Shown: positions 50,477-59,744, counted from the stretch's first letter. The stretch: DNA of 64,000 nucleotides from Henriciella marina (GCF_027213945.1 NZ_JAPWGW010000001.1:1054001-1118000), one strand, 5' to 3'. Notes: generated by a model from the letters alone, not told the origin. Made by a program: numbers and translations.

Positions 50477-52507
50477 TCAGTTCTCTGACCAGGAATAGCT
50501 GTAGGAATAAGAACGGTCCTCACCGAAGCGGGCGCGTTCTGCGTCCGTCAGCTCGTCGCTGTTGGCAATGAAGGCGGTGACATCGTCATCGTGCAGGCGC
50601 TCGCTCGATCCATTCACACAGAGCGCGCGGTAGGTCTCGCCCTCATCAGAGGTGAAGCTGATGATGGTCGGGCTGTTGAGGCCTTCTTCGCGATCTTCGC
50701 ACTTCTCAGCCATTTCCTCTACGATCTCGCCGGCTTCTTCGAGGTCCTCTTCGAGACCATTCTCGAAGGCGCGCTCGATGCGAAGCTCCATCTGCTCGCC
50801 AAGCTCTTCCATGCGATCGGCGCGCGCTTCAACGCGTTCTTCAATAACCAGGGCAATGCGTTCGGCGCGTTCGGCTTGGCGCTCCGCACGGCGTTCAACC
50901 TGTTCTGCGTGGCGTTCAGCGATGTGTTCGATTCTTTCGGCATGCGCCTCAATGAAGGCTTCCAGTTCTTCAATGTTCAGAGCGCCGTCGCCATCCCGGG
51001 ACACCATGAGCTCGCGACCGGGAATGATGATTTTTACACCATTCTCGGTCTCGACGGTTTCGACGCCAAACTCGTCCAGGTCTGAAATCTGCAGATCGAA
51101 ATCGAAAGACATGTTTCCAAGCTCGGCAAGACCGCTGAGTTCAGACAGGTCGCCCAGCGCGGCCAGGTCTTCGAGTTCGTGAAGCTCACCAAGGTCATCG
51201 AGTTCGAGAGCGAGGACTTCCATTTCCGCTTCGAGGTCCGACAGATCCAGTTCTTCAAGTTTTTCAAGGCGCGGGCCGAGCTTCTGGAATGGGTCGCTCA
51301 GCAGCACGAACTGACGGTCGCCGTCGCTGCCGTTCGAGCTGAAGCGGTAGACCTTTGCGTGGCGCTCAGCGGTTTTAGCACCGCCGGCGAGCTCGTTGTC
51401 GGTGGCCTGCTGCGGCGAGGCATTCGCAGCGCATGAGGCGGTTGCGACGATGGCGGCGGAGCCAAGGGTCAGGGCGAGCGTCGAACCGAGCAGGCGGCGG
51501 CGGAGTGTGGGGGCGGTGTTCTGCATCAGTATAAGTCTTTCTTTTATGGGATGCGTCAGGGTGAGGTTGGCGCCGCGAAAGGCACCATCAGCCGGACCTG
51601 CAAGGCGCGCCGCCTTGACGAGGGTCTGGCCATAGGAGAACGCCGACGATGTTCCCGCCCGAAGTACATCGGCGTCACAGGCTGCCTCCTGGTCCACGCG
51701 GAACGCCCGCATGGCAAGGTGAGCCAGTGGGTTGAACCACTGCAGGGCCAGCACGAGCTGGGCGGCCTGCAGGGCAAGGAGGTCATTGCGCTTCACGTGC
51801 GTCAGCTCGTGGGTCAGCGCGTCGCGCTGTTCGCGCGGGGAGTAGTCATCCTCGAACCACGCGGGCAGGAGGATGACAGGTTTAACAAGGCCGGTGACCA
51901 GCGGGCTGCCATTCAGGAGGCTGACGCGCACATCATGGGCGCGCTTCACGCCGAGTTCTTTCGCGATCCTGGCCGTCAACTCTGCGACATGGTCCGACGC
52001 CGGTTCGAAATCGTCCCGGATGAGACCATGGAAAACAGCCTGCTTGCGCCATGCGGTGGCGAGCACAAGGACGCTGCCAGCAATCCAGACCGGAAGGATG
52101 AGATGAGGGACAAGCTGCATGAGCGCGTCAAGCATACCGGGCTCAGCCGCCTCTAGCGGAGCCGGGAGCGGTGCAGCCGGTACTTCAGACGCCTCGAACG
52201 CTGGGGCGTGAGAGATGGTGCCGGTATCGTTGACGATTGCGTGGATGCGCTCAGCGACCTGTGGGCTCGCGACAGTCTGCTGGGGCTCTGTCGGGGCCAG
52301 AAAACCGAAAAGGGAAATATTGGCTGGCAGCGGCGGCATTGCGAGGCGTGCGAGCGGTACAAGCCAGAGTGCGTAGGCCGCCTTCGCTCCGAACTGGCGG
52401 GCGAAGGGACGCCTGACGATGAGGACGAGCCCGAACAGGATACCTACGGCGAGGCTGGTCTGAATGCAGTTCAGCAGCAGCGGATGAAGATCATTGAAAA
52501 CGGTCAT
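50477..52507 (-). CDS. BlaR1/MecR1-like M56 peptidase with coiled-coil C-terminal part
   Basis: A 676-residue membrane peptidase. Helices lie near residues 13-31 (IQTSLAVGILFGLVLIV) and 38-55, with more after 130. The M56 zinc motif is DALTHELTHVKRNDLLA near residue 231, and a further helix is at about 338-358 (LLGSTLALTLGSAAIVATAS). Instead of the penicillin-binding sensor of BlaR1, the last 300 residues are acidic, with a heptad-like region rich in E, R and A (HAERIEHIAERHAEQVERRA, then ERQAERAERIALVIEERVEA). The signal sensed is therefore unlikely to be a beta-lactam by the usual route. It overlaps the blaI-like gene by four bases (ATGA). Confidence 0.85.
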   Translation of the reverse strand: MTVFNDLHPLLLNCIQTSLAVGILFGLVLIVRRPFARQFGAKAAYALWLVPLARLAMPPLPANISLFGFLAPTEPQQTVASPQVAERIHAIVNDTGTISHAPAFEASEVPAAPLPAPLEAAEPGMLDALMQLVPHLILPVWIAGSVLVLATAWRKQAVFHGLIRDDFEPASDHVAELTARIAKELGVKRAHDVRVSLLNGSPLVTGLVKPVILLPAWFEDDYSPREQRDALTHELTHVKRNDLLALQAAQLVLALQWFNPLAHLAMRAFRVDQEAACDADVLRAGTSSAFSYGQTLVKAARLAGPADGAFRGANLTLTHPIKERLILMQNTAPTLRRRLLGSTLALTLGSAAIVATASCAANASPQQATDNELAGGAKTAERHAKVYRFSSNGSDGDRQFVLLSDPFQKLGPRLEKLEELDLSDLEAEMEVLALELDDLGELHELEDLAALGDLSELSGLAELGNMSFDFDLQISDLDEFGVETVETENGVKIIIPGRELMVSRDGDGALNIEELEAFIEAHAERIEHIAERHAEQVERRAERQAERAERIALVIEERVEARADRMEELGEQMELRIERAFENGLEEDLEEAGEIVEEMAEKCEDREEGLNSPTIISFTSDEGETYRALCVNGSSERLHDDDVTAFIANSDELTDAERARFGEDRSYSYSYSWSEN

Positions 52508-52866
52508 TTCTTCAGTTCCCCAAGAAGCGCTTCAAGTTCGGCAATATCATCGGCGCTGAGGCCTTTGCCGTCGGCGAGATGAGCCACGAGCGGGGCAGCG
52601 CGGCCCCCGAACATGCGGTCGACAAATTGGCGAGCTTCCTTGCGGCGATAGTCACCGCGTTTCACCAGAGGCCGGTAAAGGTAGCGTCGGCCCTCGGCTT
52701 CGGTCTCAAGCGCCCCCTTCTCGACGAGGCGTCCGAGCATCGTCTTGATCGTGCGTATGTTCCAGTTCCTGTCGGAAGCCAGAACTTCCGCGATCTCTGC
52801 GGCGCCAATTCCAGGCTGGTCCCACAGGACATTCATGATTTCGAGTTCGGCGGGCGCGATCTGCAT
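52504..52866 (-). CDS. BlaI/MecI/CopY family repressor
   Basis: A 120-residue winged-helix repressor. The DNA-binding part reads MQIAPAELEIMNVLWDQPGI, then GAAEIAEVL and WNIRTIKTMLGRLVEKGALE, the classic TVKTLLNRLVKKG-type recognition helix. The dimerisation tail ends VAHLADGKGLSADDIAELEA. In BlaR/BlaI systems the peptidase cleaves this repressor, releasing the promoter. AGAGG precedes the ATG at 52866. It heads the blaI-blaR operon, and its promoter holds a perfect dyad (52890-52912). Confidence 0.92.
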   Translation of the reverse strand: MQIAPAELEIMNVLWDQPGIGAAEIAEVLASDRNWNIRTIKTMLGRLVEKGALETEAEGRRYLYRPLVKRGDYRRKEARQFVDRMFGGRAAPLVAHLADGKGLSADDIAELEALLGELKK

Positions 52867-52889
52867 GGCAGGCCTCTTTTGACTACGGA

Positions 52890-52923
52890 TGTAATCGATA
52901 ATTGTGATTACAGTTGTGGTCAA
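52890..52923 (-). promoter_or_regulatory. blaI promoter and BlaI-type operator
   Basis: On the minus strand: TTGACC (52918-52923), a 17-base spacer, TATCGA (52895-52900). The perfect inverted repeat TGTAATC-N9-GATTACA (52890-52912) spans the spacer and the -10. TACA/TGTA dyads are the known form of BlaI/MecI operators, so autorepression is very likely. Confidence 0.78.
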
Positions 52924-53011
52924 TAAGAAAGTTGTGACAATTGCAAGGCAGCCTGCCGGCACCCGGTCGCGTTCTGATGGGGCGGATTTGGGTTTTCTGA
53001 ATGGTGACGGC

Positions 53012-53734
53012 ATGGGCGAACCGGCCTATGGTCCAACCATGTCAGACGATGAAGCCACTCAGAAATCAAGCGAGCCCGTAGCCGGATCCAAGGAAATCGG
53101 TGCGCTTGCCCACCTCTATCGCGCCGAAGTCTACCGTTCGACGATCTGGCGCCAGCGTCTCGACATGACGACTAACTGGGCGGTTGTCTCCACCGGTATT
53201 GCCCTCTCGGTCAGTTTTGCGAGCGCGACTGCATCACCTCTGCCGATCGTGCTGGTTGGCATGCTTACCGTGATGTTCCTGTTCCTGGAGGCGCGCCGTT
53301 ATCGCTACTTCATGGTCTGGAAGTTTCGAGCGCGCCTGCTGGAGCTGGCAGTCATGGTGCCGATCCTTCGCGGGCAGGGCGCGGTGATCCCTCAGGACCG
53401 GGGCAGTGCGCTTTCAGATGATTACATCCACCCGCGCCACCGTATATCTTCCTTTCGGGCGATGGGTCAGAGACTGCGGCGCAACTATCTCTGGATATTC
53501 ATCATCCAGTATGCAGCCTACCTGGCAAAGATATGGATTCATCCGATTGAGGCTTCGTCTATCGCGCAGGCGCTGGAGCGGGCCCATATTGGCGCGATCC
53601 CCGGTTGGCTCGCCATTATACTGGGCACCTGCCTGCTTATCTTCTTCATAACCCTTACGGCCTGGGCTTGGGTTTCGGAGAAAGCGGACAAGTCAAAGAC
53701 GGCTGACTATCTCGATCCTGAGCCATCTGACTGA
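53012..53734 (+). CDS. DUF2270 membrane protein
   Basis: A 240-residue protein of the DUF2270 family (ALAHLYRAEVYRSTIWRQRL, DMTTNWAVVSTGIALSVSFA). Two membrane helices form a hairpin near residues 60-95, and another pair is near the C-terminus (YLWIFIIQYAAYLAKIWI; WLAIILGTCLLIFFITLTAW). The ATG at 53012 follows GGTGA; an ATG at 53039 is also possible. Function unknown. It is divergent from the blaI-like gene. Confidence 0.75.
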   Translation: MGEPAYGPTMSDDEATQKSSEPVAGSKEIGALAHLYRAEVYRSTIWRQRLDMTTNWAVVSTGIALSVSFASATASPLPIVLVGMLTVMFLFLEARRYRYFMVWKFRARLLELAVMVPILRGQGAVIPQDRGSALSDDYIHPRHRISSFRAMGQRLRRNYLWIFIIQYAAYLAKIWIHPIEASSIAQALERAHIGAIPGWLAIILGTCLLIFFITLTAWAWVSEKADKSKTADYLDPEPSD

Positions 53735-53999
53735 CCCTGTCTTTGCGGCGCTGCGGCGAATTCGGCTTGCGCTTTGCGTTAGAAGCCTTATCTCGACCCC
53801 CAGACGCCTCAGGCATCGATCTTGTGATCCGAGAGCCAGACAGCCCGGATCGAGCGACTTTCCCTACCGATCGTTGCCTTGACGAAAGCAAGTCCTGATC
53901 AGCGCATAACCCGAACGCGGCAGACTGGTCTGCTGCGGGCAAGCCTATTGCGCCTCCGCGGAGAATGACCGCGCCAGGCCACAACTGAAAGATATTTGT

Positions 54000-55289
54000 T
54001 TGACCAATTTTACTGACCTCGGCCTCGCCGAGCCTCTCCTTCGTGCACTTGCAGCAGAAGGCTATGACCAGCCAACGCCAATTCAGGCGCAGGTCGTTCC
54101 GGCCATGATTGAGGGTCGCGACGTGCTTGGCACGGCGCAGACCGGCACCGGCAAGACGGCGGCTTTCACCCTTCCAATCCTGCACCGCCTGCTTGGCATG
54201 GGTACCCGCCCGGCGCCGAAAACCTGCCGTGCGCTCATCCTGGCGCCGACCCGTGAACTTGCAGCCCAGATTGCAGACAGCGTGCGTATCTATGGCAAAC
54301 ACGGTCACCTTTCATCGACGGTGGTTGTTGGCGGCCTCAAGATCTCAAAGCAGATCCGCGCGCTTGAGCGGGGCGTCGATATACTCGTTGCCACGCCGGG
54401 CCGGCTGCTCGACCTGAAATCTCAGAACGCAGTGCGCTTCGACGACCTGCAGACCGTGGTTCTGGATGAAGCTGACCACATGATGGACATGGGCTTCCTT
54501 CCTCAGATCAAGAAGATCCTGCAACAACTGCCGAAGGAGCGCCAGACCGCACTCCTGTCTGCAACCATGCCGAAAGACATCCGCGCACTAGCGGACCAGT
54601 TCCTGAAGGACCCGGTGAATGTCGCCGTATCGCAGGTGTCGAAGCCCGTTGACCGGATCGACCAGACGGTCCGCTTTGTGCCGCACACCCAGAAGCGGGA
54701 CATCCTCGTCGATATCCTCCGGGGTAAGAAAGTCGAGAGCGCCATTGTCTTTACGCGTACCAAGCGCGGCGCAGATCGTGTGGCACGCCATCTCGAGCAG
54801 GCCGGGCTCGCGTCAGCGGCCATCCACGGCAACAAGAGCCAGAACCAGCGCACCAAGGCGCTCGATGCGTTCAAGAGTCGTAAGCTTCTTGTGCTTGTTG
54901 CCACCGATATTGCGGCCCGCGGCATCGATATCGACCAGGTGAGCCATGTGGTGAACTATGAGCTGCCGAATGTGCCCGAATCCTATGTGCACCGGATTGG
55001 CCGCACGGCCCGCGCCGGCGAGAGCGGCACGGCGATCACGCTTTGCGATGGTGAGGAGCGCAAGCTTCTGCGCGACATCGAGAAGCTGATTGGATCAAAG
55101 CTTCCAGTCGACGGCGCGATGCCTGAGTTCACAGAGAAGTCCGGCGGCGACGAGCGCACAAAGTTCGACCCATCGCGCGGCGGCAACCGATCAAATCGTA
55201 AACCGCGTTCGCGTAACCAGAACCGCAACCGTGGCAATGGCGGAAATGCCAGTCAGGGCAGGCAAAAGCAAAGCAGCGCGTCCTCTTGA
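54000..55289 (+). CDS. DEAD-box RNA helicase (RhlE-like)
   Basis: A 429-residue ATP-dependent RNA helicase. The Q motif is in GYDQPTPIQAQVVPAM, Walker A AQTGTGKTAA, then PTRELAAQIA, TPGRLLDL, the VLDEADHMMDMGF box (DEAD), LLSATMP, IVFTRTKRGADRVARHL, ATDIAARGIDID and HRIGRTARAGESG. A basic Arg/Asn-rich tail (SRNQNRNRGNGGNASQGRQK) should bind RNA. The start is TTG (54000-54002); no in-frame ATG lies between the preceding stop and the conserved N-terminus. It is followed by rpsD with a separate promoter. Confidence 0.93.
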   Translation: MTNFTDLGLAEPLLRALAAEGYDQPTPIQAQVVPAMIEGRDVLGTAQTGTGKTAAFTLPILHRLLGMGTRPAPKTCRALILAPTRELAAQIADSVRIYGKHGHLSSTVVVGGLKISKQIRALERGVDILVATPGRLLDLKSQNAVRFDDLQTVVLDEADHMMDMGFLPQIKKILQQLPKERQTALLSATMPKDIRALADQFLKDPVNVAVSQVSKPVDRIDQTVRFVPHTQKRDILVDILRGKKVESAIVFTRTKRGADRVARHLEQAGLASAAIHGNKSQNQRTKALDAFKSRKLLVLVATDIAARGIDIDQVSHVVNYELPNVPESYVHRIGRTARAGESGTAITLCDGEERKLLRDIEKLIGSKLPVDGAMPEFTEKSGGDERTKFDPSRGGNRSNRKPRSRNQNRNRGNGGNASQGRQKQSSASS

Positions 55290-55314
55290 CCTGACGGGGC
55301 TTTTCGCATTTAAC
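55286..55314 (+). promoter_or_regulatory. rpsD promoter
   Basis: TTGACC (55286-55291), a 17-base spacer and TTTAAC (55309-55314), overlapping the stop of the helicase gene. This leaves a leader of about 90 bases before rpsD, long enough for autoregulatory structure, though none was established. Confidence 0.6.
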
Positions 55315-55410
55315 CCGCGCCTTCAAGACGGGATGGTGTGGTGCCGCCGTTGTAATCGTGAAGCTCGTTAGGGACGCTTCACCGGCCCACGTCTAAAAAG
55401 GAAGACTATC

Positions 55411-56028
55411 ATGTCACGTCGTCACTCGACGAAGTACAAGATCGACCGCCGCGTCGGTGAAAATATCTGGGGCCGCCCCAAATCGCCAGTCAACAAGCGT
55501 CCGACCAAGCCAGGCCAGCATGGCCAGGGCCGCCGTCAGAAGACGTCTGACTATGGTCTTCAGCTCATGGCCAAACAGAAGCTGAAGTTCCACTATGGCG
55601 ACATCACCGAGAAACAGTTCCGCCGCACCTATGACGAAGCAAACCGTCAAAAGGGCAACACGGCAGAGAACCTCATCGGCCTGCTCGAATCCCGTCTCGA
55701 GGCTTTTGTCTATCGCGCGAAGTTCGTGCCGACCATTTTTGCTGCGCGTCAGTTCGTCAATCACGGCCACGTTAAAGTGAACGGTGTGAAGACGAATATC
55801 GGTTCCTATCGCCTGAAGCCCGGCGACGTGGTGGAAATCCGCGAGAAGTCGCGCAACATGGCGCTCGTGCTCGAAGCACTGGGTTCGCCAGAACGCGATA
55901 TCCCGGAATATATTGATGTCGACCCGAAGGCGATGACAGCAACGCTGGTTCGCGTGCCAGAGCTCGTTGACGTGCCGTACGCCGTCAAAATGGAGCCTGC
56001 GCAGGTGGTCGAATTCTATTCGTCCTAA
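55411..56028 (+). CDS. rpsD: Ribosomal protein S4
   Basis: A 205-residue small-subunit protein that nucleates 16S rRNA folding and autoregulates in many bacteria. The N-terminal domain shows [20 protein letters not shown]; the S4 RNA-binding domain lies near residues 95-155 ([34 protein letters not shown]). A strong ribosome site (AAAGGAAG) precedes the ATG. It stands alone rather than in the alpha operon, which is usual in Alphaproteobacteria. Confidence 0.97.
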   Translation: MSRRHSTKYKIDRRVGENIWGRPKSPVNKRPTKPGQHGQGRRQKTSDYGLQLMAKQKLKFHYGDITEKQFRRTYDEANRQKGNTAENLIGLLESRLEAFVYRAKFVPTIFAARQFVNHGHVKVNGVKTNIGSYRLKPGDVVEIREKSRNMALVLEALGSPERDIPEYIDVDPKAMTATLVRVPELVDVPYAVKMEPAQVVEFYSS

Positions 56029-56055
56029 GCCGTTTCAGGCACTTGAAGTTACGAT

Positions 56056-56089
56056 CAAGCCGCGCTCCTCTGGGCGCGGCTTTTTCTTT
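56056..56089 (+). terminator. Terminator after rpsD
   Basis: AAGCCGCGC and GCGCGGCTT stem around TCCTCTGG, then TTTCTTT. Confidence 0.88.
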
Positions 56090-56112
56090 GCGAGAAATGT
56101 AGGAGATCCCCA

Positions 56113-56940
56113 ATGTCGTCACCTGAAATAGAGGAGGTTCGCCAGCGATTGATCGCTGCGCCGGGACAGTCATTCGAGCTCTCATCGCGCGATAGTGGAG
56201 ACCGGGAGCTGTTTCCCGACAAGAAGCATGCGCGAAAGCAGTTGCAGGTCGATGCCGGCGCCATCGATGAGCTTCAGGACCTGCTCTATGCCTGCCGGCA
56301 GCGCGCATTGCTGGTCGTGCTTCAGGGTATGGACACTTCCGGCAAGAGCGGGGTGATCCGCAACGTGTTCGCACAGACCTCCCCGCTAGGGGTGAAGGTG
56401 AAGGCCTTCAAGGCCCCCAGCAAGGAAGAGCTTGCCCATGACTATCTATGGCGCGTACACGAAGCCGTTCCGCCCAAGGGCATTATCGGTATCTTTGACC
56501 GCTCCCATTATGAGGATGTCCTGGTGGTAAAGGTGCGCAACTTCGCGCCCGCTGAGATGGTCGAGCAGCGCTATGAGCAGATCAACCAGTTCGAGAAGCT
56601 GCTGACCGAAAACGGCGTCACGATTTTGAAGTTCATGCTTCACATCGGGCATGAGAAGCAGGGCGAGCGTCTGAAAGAACGTGTTACCGAGCCGCACAAG
56701 CGCTGGAAGTTCAATCCCGGAGATCTTGAAGACCGTAAGCTCTGGCCGGACTTCATGGCGGCCTATGAGACAATGGTGGACCGCTGCTCGACCCCGTGGG
56801 CCCCGTGGTATGTGATCCCTTCCGATAGCCGCACACGGCGGAATGCCGCTATCGCGCGGATTGTGCGGGGCACGCTCGAGGACATGAAACTCGACTGGCC
56901 GCAGCTCGAGCTGCGCGCAGAGGACTATGATTTCAGCTAG
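56113..56940 (+). CDS. Polyphosphate kinase 2 family protein
   Basis: A 275-residue PPK2-type enzyme that transfers phosphate between polyphosphate and nucleotides. Walker A is LVVLQGMDTSGKSGVIRNV near residues 70-88. Walker B is IGIFDRSHYEDVLVVKVRN near residue 132-150. The lid region is GERLKERVTEPHKRWKFNPG. This is the one-domain form; direction and nucleotide class cannot be fixed by eye. GGAGAT precedes the ATG. Confidence 0.9.
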   Translation: MSSPEIEEVRQRLIAAPGQSFELSSRDSGDRELFPDKKHARKQLQVDAGAIDELQDLLYACRQRALLVVLQGMDTSGKSGVIRNVFAQTSPLGVKVKAFKAPSKEELAHDYLWRVHEAVPPKGIIGIFDRSHYEDVLVVKVRNFAPAEMVEQRYEQINQFEKLLTENGVTILKFMLHIGHEKQGERLKERVTEPHKRWKFNPGDLEDRKLWPDFMAAYETMVDRCSTPWAPWYVIPSDSRTRRNAAIARIVRGTLEDMKLDWPQLELRAEDYDFS

Positions 56941-56967
56941 GCTTTTTGATTGTTTCGTGTCGCAAAG

Positions 56968-57000
56968 AAAGAGGCCTTCCAGATGGAAGGCCTCTCGCAT
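56968..57000 (-). terminator. Terminator after the DUF2807 gene (minus strand)
   Basis: GAGGCCTTC and GAAGGCCTC stem (56971-56995) around CAGATG. On the minus strand it is followed by TTTCTTT; on the plus strand it may also end the PPK2 transcript. Confidence 0.75.
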
Positions 57001-57020
57001 TTCCCGGGGTGGGGCCGGGG

Positions 57021-57716
57021 TCAGCTGACGACGCGGACAGATCCGCCGGAGGACTTTTCGACGGACACATCGCTTGCTCCGCCAAAGGCCTTTACGCTGC
57101 CGCCGCTCGATGCGTCAGCGCGCACGCTCTGGCTGGCATGGGCGTCAATCGATGCGCCGGAGGAGACATCCGCCACCAGACGCGCGCAGATGAGGTCGCC
57201 CGCATCGAGGTTTGCGCCCGAGGAGGCATCAGCATCGATAGTCGTGCAAGTGCCGGCGATTTCCATGCTCGCGCCGCTGGAAGCCTCCGCGATGACCGTC
57301 TCGGCGTCGATGCCGCGGATTTCGACCTCGGCCCCAGAGGAGACTTCAACGCTGGCACGGGGGCCAGACAAGCCGTCACCTGATACGCTTGAGCCGGAGG
57401 AGGCCTCAATCGAGTTGAGCGATGACACGCCGACCGTCACGGTATACGGCGCGCGGCGGCGGCCCCAGCCCATTTTGCGTGGCCGCTTCAGAACCAGCTC
57501 TCCGCTCTTCGTTTCGACGATGATGTCGCTGAAATCGCCGTCCTTGTTCTCTACAATGACGGACTTGCTGGTGCCGGTCTCATAAATGACTTCGATGCCT
57601 GAAGACACGTCGATGCCCTCGAAATTGCCGACATCATAGGTGCGCGTTTCGGCGAGGGCGGGCAGGGCCATTGCGGCACTGAGGGCGAGGGCGGTGAGGG
57701 CAATGCGGCGGGTCAT
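57021..57716 (-). CDS. Exported DUF2807 (GIN domain) protein
   Basis: A 231-residue protein with a signal peptide (LPALAETR). DUF2807 domains form a beta-solenoid. The family opening RTYDVGNFEGIDVSSGIEVI is followed by a ladder of SSGAS-type rungs (IEASSGSSVSGDGLSG, VEVSSGAEVEIRGID, AEASSGASMEIAGT, ADASSGANLDAGDL, ADVSSGASIDAHA, ADASSGGSVKAFGG, KSSGGSVRV) spaced about 16-20 residues, as expected for one turn each. Secreted or periplasmic; function unknown. The ATG at 57716 follows AGGA. It is divergent from the lipoprotein gene at 57825. Confidence 0.88.
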   Translation of the reverse strand: MTRRIALTALALSAAMALPALAETRTYDVGNFEGIDVSSGIEVIYETGTSKSVIVENKDGDFSDIIVETKSGELVLKRPRKMGWGRRRAPYTVTVGVSSLNSIEASSGSSVSGDGLSGPRASVEVSSGAEVEIRGIDAETVIAEASSGASMEIAGTCTTIDADASSGANLDAGDLICARLVADVSSGASIDAHASQSVRADASSGGSVKAFGGASDVSVEKSSGGSVRVVS

Positions 57717-57761
57717 TTGATGGTCCTGTCTGGCTTCTGTGTTTGAGCACAAACTATTTGC

Positions 57762-57812
57762 TTGACTCTTCTTTATCGAAAATCAATACGAATAATTATT
57801 GTAAGTCAATAA
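57762..57812 (+). promoter_or_regulatory. Promoter region with degenerate second copy of the CAATAATTATT operator
   Basis: TTGACT (57762-57767), 17 bases, AATACG, then AATAATTATTG (57791-57801), spacer TAAGT, CAATAA (57807-57812). Half-site sequence and 5-base spacing match the palindrome at 47271-47301. Lies 12 bases before the lipoprotein start. Confidence 0.5.
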
Positions 57813-57824
57813 GGAATTTTCGAC

Positions 57825-58208
57825 ATGAAGCTCAACACCTCGATCCGCCTGTCTCTGGTCGCGGCCAGTTCAGCCCTCTTTCTGGGTGGCTGCGTCATCG
57901 TTGATGCGGATGAGCACGTCCGCGCTGACTGGAGCAGCGACCGCTCCTATGGCGAGCTGATGGGCGCTGACGTGACCAACGGGATTGTTACAGCGCGCGT
58001 GACGTCGAATGGCTGCACGACCAGGGATTTCATCGGGGCCGACATCGACAAGACGGGCGATAACCGCTTCTCTGTCGGCTTCTACCGCGAGCGTCAGGAC
58101 TATTGCGAAGCCTATATGCCCGAGGGTGTCGAGCTGAGCTGGACGTTTGAAGAGCTCGGCATTCCGCAAAGCGCTGCCGTGCGGATCCGCAACGATATCA
58201 GCAACTAG
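57825..58208 (+). CDS. Hypothetical lipoprotein
   Basis: A 127-residue protein with lipobox LGGC (ALFLGGCVIVDADEHVRADW). The mature part contains NGIVTARVTSNGCTTRDFIG and FYRERQDYCEAYMPEGVELS with two cysteines that may pair. The FYRER-DYC pattern appears in small uncharacterised alphaproteobacterial lipoproteins; no function known. It may share a regulator with the DUF2975 operon. Confidence 0.72.
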   Translation: MKLNTSIRLSLVAASSALFLGGCVIVDADEHVRADWSSDRSYGELMGADVTNGIVTARVTSNGCTTRDFIGADIDKTGDNRFSVGFYRERQDYCEAYMPEGVELSWTFEELGIPQSAAVRIRNDISN

Positions 58209-58233
58209 GCTGAAAACGTGTCAGCCGACAGCC

Positions 58234-58267
58234 GCCCTCGTCCTTCGACTTCACTCAGGATGAGGGC
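58234..58267. repeat. REP-type hairpin (TCCTTCGAC...TCAGGATGAGGGC)
   Basis: GCCCTCGTCCT and AGGATGAGGGC pair around TCGACTTCACTC. It is related to the unit inserted at about 25286-25310 and to a partial copy at 17145-17170 (CCTCATCCTGAGC...GTCGAAGTACG). Lies between convergent genes. Confidence 0.7.
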
Positions 58268-58285
58268 GTCTGTGGCGCTGCGAAC

Positions 58286-59641
58286 TTAGGCTGGCTCACC
58301 ATAAAGGTCGTATTCGTCGGCGTCCGTGATACGGGCGCTGACGATGTCGCCTGGCTGAAGATGGCTGGCATTGTCGAGATAAACGATGCCGTCGACTTCC
58401 GGCGCGTCCGCCTTGGTGCGCGCGAACATCTCGCCATCGGCTTCACCCGGCCCGTCGATGATAACGTCCTGAACCGTGCCGACTTGCGCCTCAGCGCGTT
58501 CAGCGGAAACCGCCGCCTGAACGGCCATAAAGCGGTGCCAGCGTTCTTCCTTGACCTCTTCCGGCAAGTGGCCCGGCAGGTCGCGGCTCTCGGCATGCTG
58601 GACATTCTCGTATTTGAAGCAGCCAGCCCGGTCGATTTTTGCCTCGCGGATGAAGTCCAGAAGGATTTCGAAGTCTTCCTCGGTTTCGCCCGGAAAGCCG
58701 ACAATGAAGGTCGAGCGGATGGTCATGCCCGGCACGTCGCGCCGCCATTGCTGGATGCGCTCCAGCACGCGGTCCTGCTTGGCGGGGCGTTTCATCGCTT
58801 TCAGCACATTGGCAGAGGCATGCTGAAACGGGATGTCGAGATAGGGAAGGATCGTCCCGTCGGCCATTAGCGGGATGACCTTGTCGACATGCGGGTAGGG
58901 GTAGACATAGTGCATGCGAACCCACGCGCCGAGTGAGCCGAGCCCGCGCGCAAGGTCGAGGAAGCGGGTTTCGTATTCCTCGCCTTTCCACATCTGCGGG
59001 GCGTATTTCACGTCGAGGCCATAGGCTGACGTGTCCTGGCTGATCACCAGAAGCTCATTCACACCGGCGCGGACAAGCTGTTCCGCCTCTGTCAGGACAT
59101 GGTGGATCGGGCGGGAGACAAGGTCGCCGCGCAATTTCGGGATGATGCAGAAGCTGCAGCGATTGTTACAGCCTTCTGAAATCTTCAGATAGGAATAGTG
59201 GCGCGGGGTCAGCTTCAACCCGGTTTCCGGCACGAGGTCTGTGAACGCATCAGGCGGCGGCGTCAGATGTTTATGCACCGCCTCCATCACCTGCTCATAT
59301 TGATGCGGGCCTGTGACGGCGAGAACCTTGGGATGCGCCTTCTGGATGACGTCCGGTTCTGCACCAAGGCAGCCGGTCACGATCACCTTGCCATTTGCCT
59401 CGATCGCCTCGCCAATGGCTTCGAGGCTTTCATCGCGTGCGCTGTCGAGGAAACCGCACGTATTGACGAGAACAAGGTCTGCCCCCGCATAGTCTGGCGA
59501 GATTGCATAGCCTTCGGCGCGCAGGCGCGTGATGATGCGCTCAGAATCGACCAGCGCCTTCGGGCAGCCAAGCGAGACTATGCCCACTTTCGGCTGGGTC
59601 TTCACAGGCGCGATCGGCGGATTTTCCACAAGTGTGCTCAT
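58286..59641 (-). CDS. rimO: RimO, ribosomal protein S12 methylthiotransferase
   Basis: A 451-residue radical SAM enzyme that adds a methylthio group to an aspartate of ribosomal protein S12. In order: UPF0004 domain ([20 protein letters not shown] with the first cluster cysteine), radical SAM cysteines in [20 protein letters not shown] near residue 155, and a C-terminal TRAM domain. The ATG at 59641 gives the family N-terminus; a longer reading is possible but unsupported. Confidence 0.95.
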   Translation of the reverse strand: MSTLVENPPIAPVKTQPKVGIVSLGCPKALVDSERIITRLRAEGYAISPDYAGADLVLVNTCGFLDSARDESLEAIGEAIEANGKVIVTGCLGAEPDVIQKAHPKVLAVTGPHQYEQVMEAVHKHLTPPPDAFTDLVPETGLKLTPRHYSYLKISEGCNNRCSFCIIPKLRGDLVSRPIHHVLTEAEQLVRAGVNELLVISQDTSAYGLDVKYAPQMWKGEEYETRFLDLARGLGSLGAWVRMHYVYPYPHVDKVIPLMADGTILPYLDIPFQHASANVLKAMKRPAKQDRVLERIQQWRRDVPGMTIRSTFIVGFPGETEEDFEILLDFIREAKIDRAGCFKYENVQHAESRDLPGHLPEEVKEERWHRFMAVQAAVSAERAEAQVGTVQDVIIDGPGEADGEMFARTKADAPEVDGIVYLDNASHLQPGDIVSARITDADEYDLYGEPA

Positions 59642-59744
59642 GGGGCGCGCGTTTAACAGCGGCGGGCCCCAATGGAAAGCGTGATAGCGTAGTAGAACAG
59701 TCTTCTCACGCAGCACGTAGACGCGCGTGAATGGCTATTCGCCG

